A stretch of DNA of 64,000 nucleotides. Source: Eutrigla gurnardus. Its lineage: Eukaryota > Chordata > Actinopteri > Perciformes > Triglidae. The notes under the pieces were generated by a model. It made no database searches. It was not told where the DNA came from and saw nothing but the letters and a program-made list of their open reading frames with translations. The position numbers and the translations under genes were made by a program. Shown in pieces: positions 37,910-48,687 of this stretch (position 1 is the stretch's first letter; each line of letters opens with the position of its first letter). The DNA lies in contig OY741264.1 of assembly GCA_963514095.1 (NCBI GenBank), positions 10,587,554 through 10,651,553 on the forward strand, given 5' to 3'.

Positions 37910-39846
37910 GTATGGAAGACATCTGTCCAGGGGTCCTGCTACCTGAGTCTACTGATGGTGGGGGCCGGGTTGTTGTGGGGACAAGTCTTGCATATTCGAC
38001 CCACCCAGACTGTCTTCATTTCCACCTGCCTCTCCCTGTCCAGCACTCCACTAGTGTCACGCTTCCTGGCGGGGGCGAGCAGAGGGGACAAAGAAGGTAC
38101 GTAGGTATGTCTGTGCATATAAATGAACACAGATGTGCATAAGTAGTAGTGACAGAATGGGACAAATCTGCCCCGAATATTTCACTCGTATTCAGACTCG
38201 TTGATATCCAAGACAACAGGGCTTCATGTTTAATGATCAATAATGTGAGTGTGTGTTTGTGAGACAGGTGATCTGGACTACAGCAGCGTTCTCCTCGGGA
38301 TGTTGGTGATGCAAGATGTTCAGCTCGGGCTCTTCATCGCCGCCATGCCCTCTCTGATCCAGGCCCAGAGTGGAGACATGGACAGGTCAGTTAGACTGTT
38401 TGAATTTTATTTTGCACATGTCCTCTCCTCAACCAAAAACACACAGCTTACAGTCATTCATTTAAATCTGTTGTCCTCTGTGTGGAACACAGCTTCCTGC
38501 TTGGAAGTCTCCGTGTGCTTTACCTCCTGGCCCAGGTCCTGGTCTCACTGGCGGCTGTGCTGCTGCTGTGTTTGTTAGTCAAATCCTTCCTGATTGGCCC
38601 ATATTACAAGAAACTGCATGCCGAGAGCAAAGGCAACAAAGAGATCCTGGTGCTGGGGATGGCAGCGTTTGTCTTTTTCATGTTGACGGTATACACTTTG
38701 CTTTCGATCATTTATTTGTAGTTTTCCTGCATTTCTCTACAGACATCTGATATTTCTCTTCTAGTGTCGTATTATAATTTCACCTCCTGTGAAGAAGCCG
38801 TTTGTGTTGATTTCCCTCTCTGTGACTGATTCTGTAGTTGACAGAGTTTTTGGATGTTTCCATGGAGCTGGGCTGCTTCCTGGCTGGAGCTCTGCTATCC
38901 ACGCAGGGTCACATGGTCACCACGGAGGTCATGGGATGTATCGAGCCGATCAGAGATTTCCTCGCCATCATCTTCTTCGCCTCTATCGGTCAGATGCTAT
39001 GTGTCATTTCAAGTCAGATCCCAGCTGTATTATCATGTAACGCATGTGTAACAGTGAGACTTCTCTGAATCATCTCGCGTGTTTGTGTGACGCTGCAGGT
39101 CTCCACGTGTTCCCGACATTCGTGCTGTACGAACTCACCATCCTGCTGGTGCTAACGCTCACACTCGTCATTATGAAGGTACAGCGCTCTCCTATCTATT
39201 TGCTCTTCTCATTCTACAGTTTCCCTTTGCCGCACTCTCAGTTTGTCCTCTCTCCACTTCCCTCCTCATATTTCCTCCCAGTTTGTGATGGCCGTACTGG
39301 TGCTGTCGGCCATCTTGCCTCCGGGGTCTCGACACATACGATGGATTGTTTCAGCCGGTCTGGCTCAGGTCAGCGAATTCTCCTTTGTCCTGGGCAGCCG
39401 CGCCCGTCGTGCTGGCATCATCTCCAGAGAGGTCAGTGATGATGACTTTTTCAAATGCTTTTTACCAGAAAACCAGAAATATGCTGTTTATAAATTATAT
39501 AAAATCAGCAAATCTTCACATTAGAGAGACTCGAACCAGATATTATTTTAACATGATTAAACACATTTTGAAATATGTAAAAAAAACAAAACATTAATTA
39601 GTTCAGCTAAAAGTAGGAATGGTATTTTTAGTTATTTTATATTTTAGTTATATGCTTAATTGACATTTGTGGAAAACCCGTTTTTAGGTGATAGCATGAA
39701 TAATATATATTTATTTACATCTTTCTGCTCAGGTGTACCTGCTGGTTCTCAGCGTCACCACCCTCAGTCTGCTGCTGGCACCGGTGCTGTGGAGAGTTAC
39801 CACTCACAAATGGGTTGTCCGGGCTGAACGCAAAACTATCACATGA
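34518..39846 (+). CDS. tmco3: TMCO3, CPA2-type cation/proton antiporter family protein
   Basis: A probable Na+ or K+/H+ antiporter of the CPA2 (KefB/C-like) family with a coiled-coil luminal N-terminal region. Thirteen coding exons: 34518-34775, 35393-35560, 36103-36282, 36430-36630, 36782-36910, 37046-37138, 37910-38096, 38268-38385, 38493-38688, 38838-38988, 39099-39178, 39282-39431, 39733-39846. They total 2025 nt, 674 residues (human 677). The chosen ATG gives a signal peptide (MQVVCWLLCLGTAGALA) directly before the conserved AQHAIKL segment. Residues about 85-230 are charged and helical (KESSRQRLEALREAA; LDEILEDVRKAADRLEEEI). From about 270 a series of membrane helices follows, including GYIICGVLLGPSG, FFTLFVVGLEFSPE, ELGCFLAGALLS and GLAQVSEFSFVLGSRARRAG, as in the antiporter core. 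All junctions are in phase. The 5' untranslated region starts in the shared promoter with dcun1d2. Confidence 0.96.
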
Positions 39847-40379
39847 CCAGCCTTCATGGCCAAAGGTTTCCTGTGTGGCGACTGCAAAGCCGACAACGAG
39901 AAGCAGGAGTTAAGTCTTACTTGGTCATTCAGAAAGGTTGGACCAAATCTTCCTCTCCTTCTTGATTTAACAGACTCAGTCCACTGCTGTTTCTCCATGT
40001 CAAGAGCATAAAACCTGGACCATCCAAGAACTGATACCCAATCCTGCTCTTATGTGATAACACATGGCAAAATAATTTACCCTAATGTCTTTTAAGTGGC
40101 AACATCGCTGAACCCCTCCAACTCTCCATAAAGGCTTGACAGAGAAGCACAAGTACTTGATATCCATTCAGTTCTGATGCCTTTGATGCACTTTCTCCTG
40201 CATATGTTTCCTCTTTATTGTCTGTGTGAATCAAAGGAATTCAATGGAATTCCTTTATTTCATTCAGTTTCTGCACTTTCAACCCCACTTTTTCTCATTC
40301 CTTGTAACAATCGCAGGGACCATCTGAAGGTTAACTTCACATTTGTCTCTTTTTACATGTAAAATTAGAATTTTTGTAG
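39847..40379 (+). other. tmco3 3' flank
   Basis: Probable 3' untranslated sequence of tmco3. I see no AATAAA close to the stop. An ATTAAA near 41487 may end a long transcript that would include the SINE insertion. Confidence 0.35.
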
Positions 40380-40390
40380 TAAGGGAACCT

Positions 40391-40759
40391 AACCCAACCA
40401 ACCATCGTCTACCGCTTTATCCTGTATTCAGGGGCGCGGGGGGCTGGAGCCGATCCCAGCTGACATTGGGCGAAGGCAGGGTACACCTGGACAGGACCCT
40501 ATCACAGGGAGACATGTAGAGACAGACAACCATTCACACTCACATTCACACCTACGGGCAATTTAGAGTCATCAATTAACCTATCCCCATCCTGCATGTC
40601 TTTGGACTGTGGGAGGAAGCCGGAGAACCCGGAGAGAACCCACGCTTACACGGGGAGAACATGCAAACTCCACACAGAAGTGGGCCTGACCCGGGAATCA
40701 AACTCGGGACACTTTCGCTGTGAGGCGACAGTGCTACCCACTACACCACCATTCAGCAA
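40391..40759 (-). mobile_element. Near full-length tRNA-derived SINE with 11-bp target duplication
   Basis: Read on the minus strand, the element starts with a tRNA-like head: GGTGTAGTGGGTAGCAC (A-box region), then CGAGTTTGATTCCCGG (B-box-like). It continues through GTTTGCATGTTCTCCCC and AGACATGCAGG blocks and ends with a decayed ATGG-type tail. It is flanked by TAAGGGAACCT at 40380-40390 and again at 40760-40770, an 11-bp duplication of the length made by LINE machinery. Three truncated relatives lie elsewhere in the window. Family naming would need a repeat library. Confidence 0.8.
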
Positions 40760-40770
40760 TAAGGGAACCT

Positions 40771-42320
40771 TTTTTTTAAATAATTTATATTGCCTACATT
40801 TGACCATCTCACATTTCTATTTTTGCATTTAGGTTATTGCAAATGTCTGATTGAAATTCTTACTGAAGTGCAAACCTTCTACCTGCTGTATTTAATAGAT
40901 TGTACTTGTAGATTATTGTAAACATTGTACTACTGTGAATTTAGCTGTGAGGACAGTCTTAACTGTTACCTGAAAAATGACAACTATTACTTTTACAAAG
41001 ACTATAACTCTCTTTATTTATTATTTTTGGGGGGCTTTCCATTCTGGTCAAATATATGTAAGCTTTGGTATAATACACATTAGTATATAAAAAAATGTAA
41101 ACAAGAATGGAGATGATGAATTACGAGAGGAGCTCACAAGAAGAGAAAATGACTGATGTTACATTTAAAGGAAATTCTTGCACTAGTTACCATTGAAAGA
41201 CAAACCTCTGTGCCTGCTCAACACGGCTCTGCACTGAAAGCGAGCGTCTCTGTGGCGTCTCCTACTCTCAACGTCCTCGTCTTAACTTTCAGACTGTGCA
41301 ATGTGTGAGCTGCATACATGTTGCATATTGTTTTATGTTTAACATTGTATTGCATTATTGTTTTTCTTTACTTTTGTGGAGTTTTACATACTTGTGTTGG
41401 TGACCCTGACCTACGCTCACAGGCACAGAAGAAGAACCGCTGTTTTCATAAAAATGATTGTTTATTTTTAAATTGTTTAATTCATTCAATTATTTATTAA
41501 AAATAACGAAGATGAATTTTCTTGGTTTTAGCCTATATTTATTCTCTTCTCAGAATGCTGTAGTTTCTCTGGAATATATGAACATTAACATAAACAAAAG
41601 TACAACAAACTAATACTGCTAAGGAAAACCAGGTATTTTACCCCCCCCCCCCCCCCCCCCTATCAAAACTAGTAATGATACTAATTTCTCAACAATTTCA
41701 TCACTTTTGAGATTCTGAGCTTTTGAATTCACAACAACAGCTCTATACTATGTGCTTTGATTTACAAACCTCTTAATATGAATGCTCATTTTACTCCAAA
41801 CTTGTATCTCTTATTGTACCTATGATTCGATTTTCATTGAGGGTTACACTTTTTCTAGACTTCCCTACATCCGAGTGAAAAGCTGTAATCTTCCAAATCT
41901 CACTTTCACCTCCTTTTCCAGTACTTGCATATGTTCCCTCTCTCTTCTCTTCAGTCAGTCCTGCCAGGCTTTTCTTATTCCAGTCCTGTCATTTCTTAAT
42001 AGTATAATATGCAGCATTTTAGATATTTAAATACAAGACATCTCAACATAAACCTTCTGGCTAAAACATCACATTAGGAACATTGCTAGTTGTAGTAAGA
42101 CAGTAAAGGAAAGCAGAAACATAAACTTGAATCCAGTGACTCCAACCTTTTTGGTTTGTATCCCCTTAACATCACGACCCCTTATTAAAAGTGCTGGTTT
42201 TATTATGGTGTTGTTGAAAAGTGACTTTTATTTTTCAGATTGTTTCATTCGGAGGACTTTTAGAAGCCTCAAAGAGGTTAGAAAGAACTTTAGCAGGAAT
42301 TTGCGTTTGTCTTCCTTCTT
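40771..42320. other. tmco3-atp4b intergenic DNA, left part
   Basis: AT-rich DNA with a homopolymer C run at 41641-41660. I see no exon on either strand. TFDP1, which occupies this place in human, is not recognisable between 39847 and 43873. Confidence 0.45.
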
Positions 42321-42322
42321 CA

Positions 42323-42488
<166 letters not shown>

Positions 42489-43078
42489 TCGCTCTCTGTA
42501 AGCTGATAACCCACAAAGTCTGCAGTCAGCAGATATGTGAGAAACATCAACACCATCCTATTAGCCGTCATACTACAGACGGTCACAAGTTCCAAATACT
42601 CTACAGACTGTACTTGAATAGATTTTTTTGAGGGGTATCCTGCTTTTGAAAAAACTTCCTAGCTGATAATTTTGGTTATGGTCATGTAAACAGTGGTACT
42701 TTCCTCTGAGGTACTTTTAATTTCCTTGAGTATTTCCATTTACTCAGAAAGCTGAAAACAGATATGTGGTTCATACAGGACAGCGATGTTCCGGACATAT
42801 GAGGGTAGAATATGATGCATTGCTGTTGATAAAACTATCCAACAGTAGTACCACACAACCTTAAACATCTGCAGCAGTAACATGAAACATACACATTAAT
42901 GCAGCAGTAATATTCACCCAGAGACATCACATATAACAGTCAAACACTGACAGGGAACATTTTACTGCACAATAAGTTTTAGTTTGATACTTAAGTAAAT
43001 GTAGTTGATAATACTGTTTTTGAATGCAGGACTTGCAGTGCAGTGGTTTCATTCTGTGGTGATGGCACTTTTACTTAA

Positions 43079-43416
43079 AGCGATGAGTAAAATGCACCCT
43101 AGGGTAATTTCCACCATGACATCCAGCCAAATACCCCTTCAGAAGCATTTTTAGCGATGGTCAACGTTGGTCAAGATAGGGCTAGCACTAGCGCGATGGT
43201 ACAGTGCGTATATCTCGTGAATTACCCCACTAATAATGCATGGAATGTTCCCAAACCTGATAGCTTCTATCCTCTGCTGCTAACGCTACCGCTGCGTCGA
43301 CGCCACTTCCGTGTTTACCCAGCTGTTGCCGTCACGCAAGAGTATGAAAAAGTTTCGCTGAATTCTTATAAATGCTTAACAGGTCAACACTTGTCAACAC
43401 TTGTTGAACCATCGCT
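43079..43416. mobile_element. Putative TTAA-flanked MITE
   Basis: A 338-bp segment begins AGCGATG and ends CATCGCT (inverted ends), and is flanked by TTAA at 43075-43078 and 43417-43420; with the flanks the match extends to 13 bp. TTAA duplications are typical of piggyBac-type elements. A second AGCGATGGTCAAC at 43154 pairs with GTTGAACCATCGCT at the right end, so the true left end could be internal. No transposase is present. Confidence 0.45.
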
Positions 43417-43654
43417 TTAAGTAAAGCATCTTTAAACTTCCACCACTGAAACAAAGAATCCCTAAAGCTCAAGCTTGTAACATGAACATGTTTTTTGAAT
43501 ATTTAACCATGCATAAAACTTTCTGCAGTGTTTTAATTCCAAATCCACCTCTAGAATTTGGTCGCTTCCTTTTGACGTCCCCAGACTTTGTGTGGAGGAC
43601 ACAGGCAGACGGACACATCAGTTGGTTGTAGAACAATACATAGATTTAAAAGAT

Positions 43655-43660
43655 TTTATT
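43655..43660 (-). terminator. Probable atp4b polyadenylation signal
   Basis: TTTATT on the + strand (AATAAA on the minus strand) about 215 bp beyond the atp4b stop codon, a normal spacing for a short 3' untranslated region. Confidence 0.6.
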
Positions 43661-43873
43661 TTTTTCATGTCATGGGTAAAAAATCGGATGACAAAGAAGG
43701 TCATGAATCCCTCAGCAAAGCATGACAAATCATGTTTATAAAAGCACCACACAGACATTTACAAGTGGGCCTATTATGTTGGAGACAAGTGATTTAAAAG
43801 GTTGTTAAATAATTGTCACTCGGTCTGTAGACACCTGCTCCCTCTGAGAGGTGAGTTAGGTCTCTCCTGCTTC

Positions 43874-46632
43874 TCATTTCGAGGCTTTGAGGAGGAAGAT
43901 GACTTTTCCCTCATAGGGATCGTGGAAGTTTTCGTAGCTGATCTTTGTAGAGACCACTCTGCACTGGATCTTGGCTTTCTTCTCTCCGACCAGGCTGAAC
44001 CGAACAGCCACCAACGGGTTGACGTAAGAGGGCTGAAGAAAAGGAGGGAGGCAAAGCAGACATTTGGTTGCTATGCGTTTGGAGTTTTGTTTTGTGATTT
44101 CCACTTTTAACACGTCTTGATTCTTGCTCACCTGTGCCAGTCTTCCGTAGTATGGGAAGTAAGAGGGATCCATAATTCCCCCCTCAGGGAAATACTCCAT
44201 TTTGGCCACATTGTCATGTCCGTCCTACACACACACACACACACACACACACAGAATTTCATCATGTTTTATGGGGCACCAATTTTACTCATGAAGAACA
44301 GTTTACTTGCCATAAGAACTACTCATCCTGAGAAAATGGTTGTATTATTACGTCCGCCAAGCAGGTGATGTTTTGTTGGTCCGTTTAGTTTGTTTTGTCC
44401 CTCAGCAGGATTACAGAAAAACTACTAGCTGGACATTCATGAAACATGAGCCAAGAAAAAACCCTTTGAATTTTGGAGGTTTCAGTTATACTTATTCTTT
44501 TTCACTTATGGAAACAGCCTTGGTGGAGGTCTGCACTCTCTGAGTCTGAGAACATAACCCTCAGCACAGAGACTACAACTGTAAGAGAAGTTTGTATCAC
44601 AAGCTGGGGTTTTGAGTTGGATAAATATGGGTGAGATGGTTCTCATGAAAAGAGTTGTTTGGAGCTTGGCCCAGCCATACTGGGCCTAAAAGTCAGCATA
44701 TCTCGGCCTCTGATGCCACAATCACCATCTTTAATTTGCCTCTCGGAGAGCGCTCCAACTTTATGGGAGTGCAATACTAAATCAGTGGAGTAGCTGTAAA
44801 ATAATGTTTAAAACATCAGACTAATTTTATTTCACGCATGCTGTTGCTCACCAATACAGTGCAGTTGACATATAGGGGGATGTCACTGCGATTAGTAGGC
44901 AGAAAGTTGATGATCTGCAATGACAAAGCAGAACATTTACCTTTAGTCATGGTTATTTTATGCGATTGTTTTATTTACTGCTCAGAATGGGATTTATGAA
45001 TCAAACGTACCCTGTTCATCTTAATGATGACACAAGGCATGCTGCAGTTGTAGCCAAAGGTTGGGTCCTCGAATCCTGAACAGGCTTCCAGCATGCTTTG
45101 CTTGAAGGGGCATGACCACTTGGTTTTATTAGGGGCAGGGTAGGTGTTCTGGATGAAGAACTTACCCTTTGTGCAGTTATGGGTGTTACATTCACCCTGC
45201 TTGGTGTCATTGTAGGCTGAAAGGGAGACCCAGAAAGGAACGTTTAGCTGTTTTGTTTTGCGTTAAATCCAAACAGGATCGAGGGAGTAAATACTTACGC
45301 TTCAGGAACTCATTAAGGATGTTGGTCATCTTCATCCAGCTGGCCTTCTCTGATGTGTTGTAGCAGATTTCAACTAGTTCCTCCCCGTAAGTGTTCGGCC
45401 ACACCATGACCCCTGAACCGAGAAGCATACAGATGGCTAACTGAGGTTTCATTCAAGTCATACTTCAACTCCTTGTTGTTGTTGTTGTTGTTGTTGTGGT
45501 GTTACCTGGAGATTTTAGTCGATCTTGGTAGTCCGGAGCATGCGGATCCAAGGTGTACATGAGGGTCCAGATGGCCAGACAAAAGAGGGCCGTCATGACT
45601 ACGTAGAAGGCTACATAATACAGACTGATGTACACTGTGAAGGAGAGAGGTGTTTTTATTATTATTAACACACAGTCAGGGTTACATATTTATGGCAGCT
45701 TCAACTCTCTTTGCAGTTACAGTGAACACACAAGCTTAATGTGGAAACGCTTGTGTGGTCACGGAGGTGCATGTCTACACTCGCAGAGGTCAAAGTGTCC
45801 TCTGTCCATATGAGCTCAATTTATTCTGATTGTAAGATCAAACAGAGGGTTGAAGGAAGAAAACTAAGGTTATCACAACAGCCGGCTTATCTCGTTCTAT
45901 CCACATGCTGCAAACATACACTCGCTGTGTTGATATTAAAAGGACAGGAAAAGTCACACCGAATGGTACGTACGTAATTTATATCACAGTTCTCACATCA
46001 TAGTGGTGGGACGTAACTAAGTACATTAACATTTATTTTCCAATGATGTTAGTTGCTTTGCAGGTTAAGATTTTATTAGCATAAATATGTGAAGATCTTA
46101 TGAAATATAAAGCATCGTTATAGATTAAACTACCAAACAATATATTTGAAAATCCCCACCTCAACCAGCTGCAATGTTAAAATACTGCTTACACTTTATA
46201 GCTTCAGGCATTATAATAATCCATTCATATAATGTATTGTCATCTAACAATAACAGGAGTCATCCTGCTGAAATAGAATAATATTTATCTTGGATTATTG
46301 AGACTTCTTCCACCACTGCCCATACTATATGCACATTCATATAGTCATGGGTTGCTGAAGTCCTTTCTGTTCATACTGACCAGGAAGATTTCCCTTCCTA
46401 AAGTGACTCTAATGTCTGGAGAAACTAAGGTTTTCCCTGAGCAATGCTACAAATTAGTCTCATTGTTTCAAATGATTTAATGTTGCACAACAATGGTCAG
46501 TTAAGTTTTAGGCTACTTACCCCATTTCTCTGGTGTTCTCCCCATTAACGTCCCATTGTCGGAGTTCCAGACGAAACGTCCGAAGTCTTCACATCGTTGG
46601 CCACATGTCCTCTTCTCCTTCAAGGCAGCCAT
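43874..46632 (-). CDS. atp4b: ATP4B, gastric H+/K+-ATPase beta subunit
   Basis: The glycosylated beta subunit that stabilises and traffics the gastric proton pump of acid-secreting cells. Seven coding exons 5' to 3': 46521-46632, 45506-45634, 45299-45412, 45011-45216, 44852-44914, 44132-44224, 43874-44032; 876 nt, 291 residues, the same length as human ATP4B. It starts MAALKEKRTCGQRCEDFGRF. One membrane helix (VYISLYYVAFYVVMTALF) begins near residue 38. The ectodomain carries several NxS/T sites and the paired cysteines of the beta-subunit fold, the conserved FPYYGRLAQPSYVNPLVAV and HDPYEGKV blocks, and ends LLKASK. No frameshift or premature stop is present. Residue 20, a tyrosine in the mammalian endocytosis motif, is phenylalanine here. 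The N-terminus and synteny with grk1 separate it from ATP1B paralogues. Confidence 0.95.
44226..44252. repeat. Short (CA)n repeat at an atp4b splice acceptor
   Basis: About 13 CA units on the + strand (GT on the minus strand) directly precede the acceptor of atp4b exon 6, leaving GTGTGTAG|GACGG as the splice site with little pyrimidine tract. Confidence 0.85.
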
Positions 46633-47520
46633 GATGAAACTCTGTGCTCAACACGATCCACGCAGTCCTTTTCTCCCCTTCACTCAGCTTTACCTTTGCC
46701 TTCTCCTCTTCCCTCTCTCACTGACAGTATGATTCAAAGTAATATTTGTTTCTCCTCTCTCCTTCCTGTTCCTCCCCAGCACTTACAGGGTTGTGCTAAT
46801 TTATTTTCGGGCCCCTGTCTGATTCTCTTTTGCAGTTATTGAAGCTCACACCTGGACGTTGCTCCAGAGTGGGATGTGTGTGTTATCTCTTATTCATTAT
46901 ATATGGGCCAAGATAAGGTGGGCCTGCTGCCTCAGGGAGGCTGACGTAGAAACAGGTGAACTTCCTTATTCAGCAACGACATCCTTCACTCTTCGAAGAA
47001 ACCTGAGGATCACCTTGAACAGCCAGGCGGCTTGGTTACTAATGACAACAGTCAAGGTGAACGACTGCTGCATATAATATGTTCAGATGAAAACATAACT
47101 GAAACATAAAAACAAACCTGCGTCTGATTGCAGAAGAGACCATTTGAAAACGGGGCCGATGTTTGTTATGACAGATTAGATAATTATTAATCATTTAAAT
47201 GTTAAACTTTTTTTTTTTTTTTTAAATGACCCATCACAAGGAGCCTAGGCTGGCATCTTCATATTGCTAAGCATATTTTGTATTCAATTTAAAGCAATTA
47301 AAATTAAGGAAATCAGCATATCCTCAAATTTAAGTACCAGTTCATGTTTATCTCCATGTAGTGGCATTGCTAAGGCAATGTTGGTCACTCATTTGGTCAA
47401 CCACTTTGGTCCAGACAAAAATATTGCTATGACATTTTGGCCCTTTTTAGCCCTTATTGAGATAGGATAGTGTAAAGGAGAGTGAAAAGGGGTAGAGATG
47501 GGGATGACATTCAGAAAGGC
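46633..47520. other. atp4b 5' flank, no further gene recognised
   Basis: Intergenic DNA between the divergent atp4b and grk1 starts. A T-run lies at about 47207-47222. I see no coding exon. Confidence 0.4.
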
Positions 47521-47524
47521 TTCT

Positions 47525-47583
47525 GGCCAGATTCAAATTAGCCTCAGTACACCAACTCTACCACTGAGCTGTCGGGCGCCCCA
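47525..47583 (-). mobile_element. tRNA-like fragment (decayed tRNA pseudogene or SINE head)
   Basis: Read on the minus strand, GGGGCGCCCGACAGCTCAG followed by TGGTAGAG has the D-arm and A-box of a tRNA, and AATTTGAATCT about 35 bp further is a decayed B-box. The anticodon arm and 3' acceptor half do not fold convincingly, so a functional tRNA is unlikely. Confidence 0.45.
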
Positions 47584-48570
47584 CGACAACGGTCATGATC
47601 CCCAGAGGATGAATTGTTTGCACACGACTATTTGGTGTCATCATGATTATCATCATTATTTAATCTGCCCAATAACTTGGTTTATGACAAAAGGTATGCA
47701 AAGCTAATGACATGATCAGTCCCAACTGTCCTGTCTGTTTACAGCTTATTAAGCATGTTAGCATTGTCATTGTGATCGTGTCGTTATAACAGAATTTCAT
47801 ATATCCGTGCAACCGTTGTTGGTACTTTGTATCTTTTTGTAAGGCTAAACCATGTGCCTCATGATAAACACCGAAACCAAGACTTGCAGGTCTGTGAAGC
47901 TACTTAAACACAGGGATGCTTTGACTTGCTTTCACTACCAATTATAAGAGGAATCATTGCATGTTCTGAGACTGAAAGGGGGTGTGCTTTTGGTAGAAGG
48001 TATGGACAGACCAACAGTTAGACCAGAAGACTAAAAAAACAGTTCTCTGCAGAAGCATGATGTTAGCCCAGGCTAGTGAACACGTTCCTCTCATTTCTCT
48101 ATGTGCCTCTCTCTGTCTCTCTGTCTCTCTCTCTCTCTCTCTAGGCTTCACTGCATTCTTGTCATTACCAGCCCACTACATGCATGCCACATCCCTCCTT
48201 CCTCTCGTTTTCATCATCTGTGCCGCCTCCCCATCATATCTTTGTTTTACACTCTTTGTTCCCTTCTCTTCCTCTACAGCAGGCACATGGGTTAGTGTGG
48301 GATAAAGCATTACAGTGTTACAGAGTGGATAAATCCCTTTGGGGAAAGGTGATGAGTCAGGTAGATCTGCATGAGCTCGTTGAGGCTGTCTGCAGCGAGC
48401 AAGCGGTCGGATGTATGGCATTCTCTGCTTCTGCAGAGTTCTGAATCCACATCACATCTCAATCTTATCTGGGGAATCTGCCACACATCATCTGCTTCGC
48501 TGCTGCTTTCCTCTTCTTCCTGCCATCCGATCTTCTCTGCACTTACTTCCAGGCATACACCTCCATATAT

Positions 48571-48633
48571 GTGCCTTTTCTCGGTAGCTCTGTGCCTTTT
48601 CTCGGTAGCTCTGTGCCTTTTCTCGGTAGCTCT
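48571..48633 (+). repeat. Three tandem copies of a 21-bp unit just upstream of grk1
   Basis: The unit GTGCCTTTTCTCGGTAGCTC plus T is repeated three times without change, ending about 55 bp before the grk1 ATG. It lies in the 5' untranslated region or core promoter. The repeat keeps the grk1 frame open but contains no ATG, so it should not extend the protein. Confidence 0.9.
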
Positions 48634-48687
48634 GTGCCGCATCTTAAACATTTCTCCGTCCCTCCGCCTCACTTTTCGTGTGTCGCC

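Noticed and set aside
42691..43448. Possible larger hAT element from CAGTGGTAC to CCACCACTG enclosing the MITE
   Set aside because: The left end matches poorly and the 8-bp flanks differ, so boundaries cannot be supported.
47525..47583. Functional tRNA gene on the minus strand
   Set aside because: The A-box is good but the B-box is decayed and the acceptor stem does not close, so it is listed only as a tRNA-like fragment.
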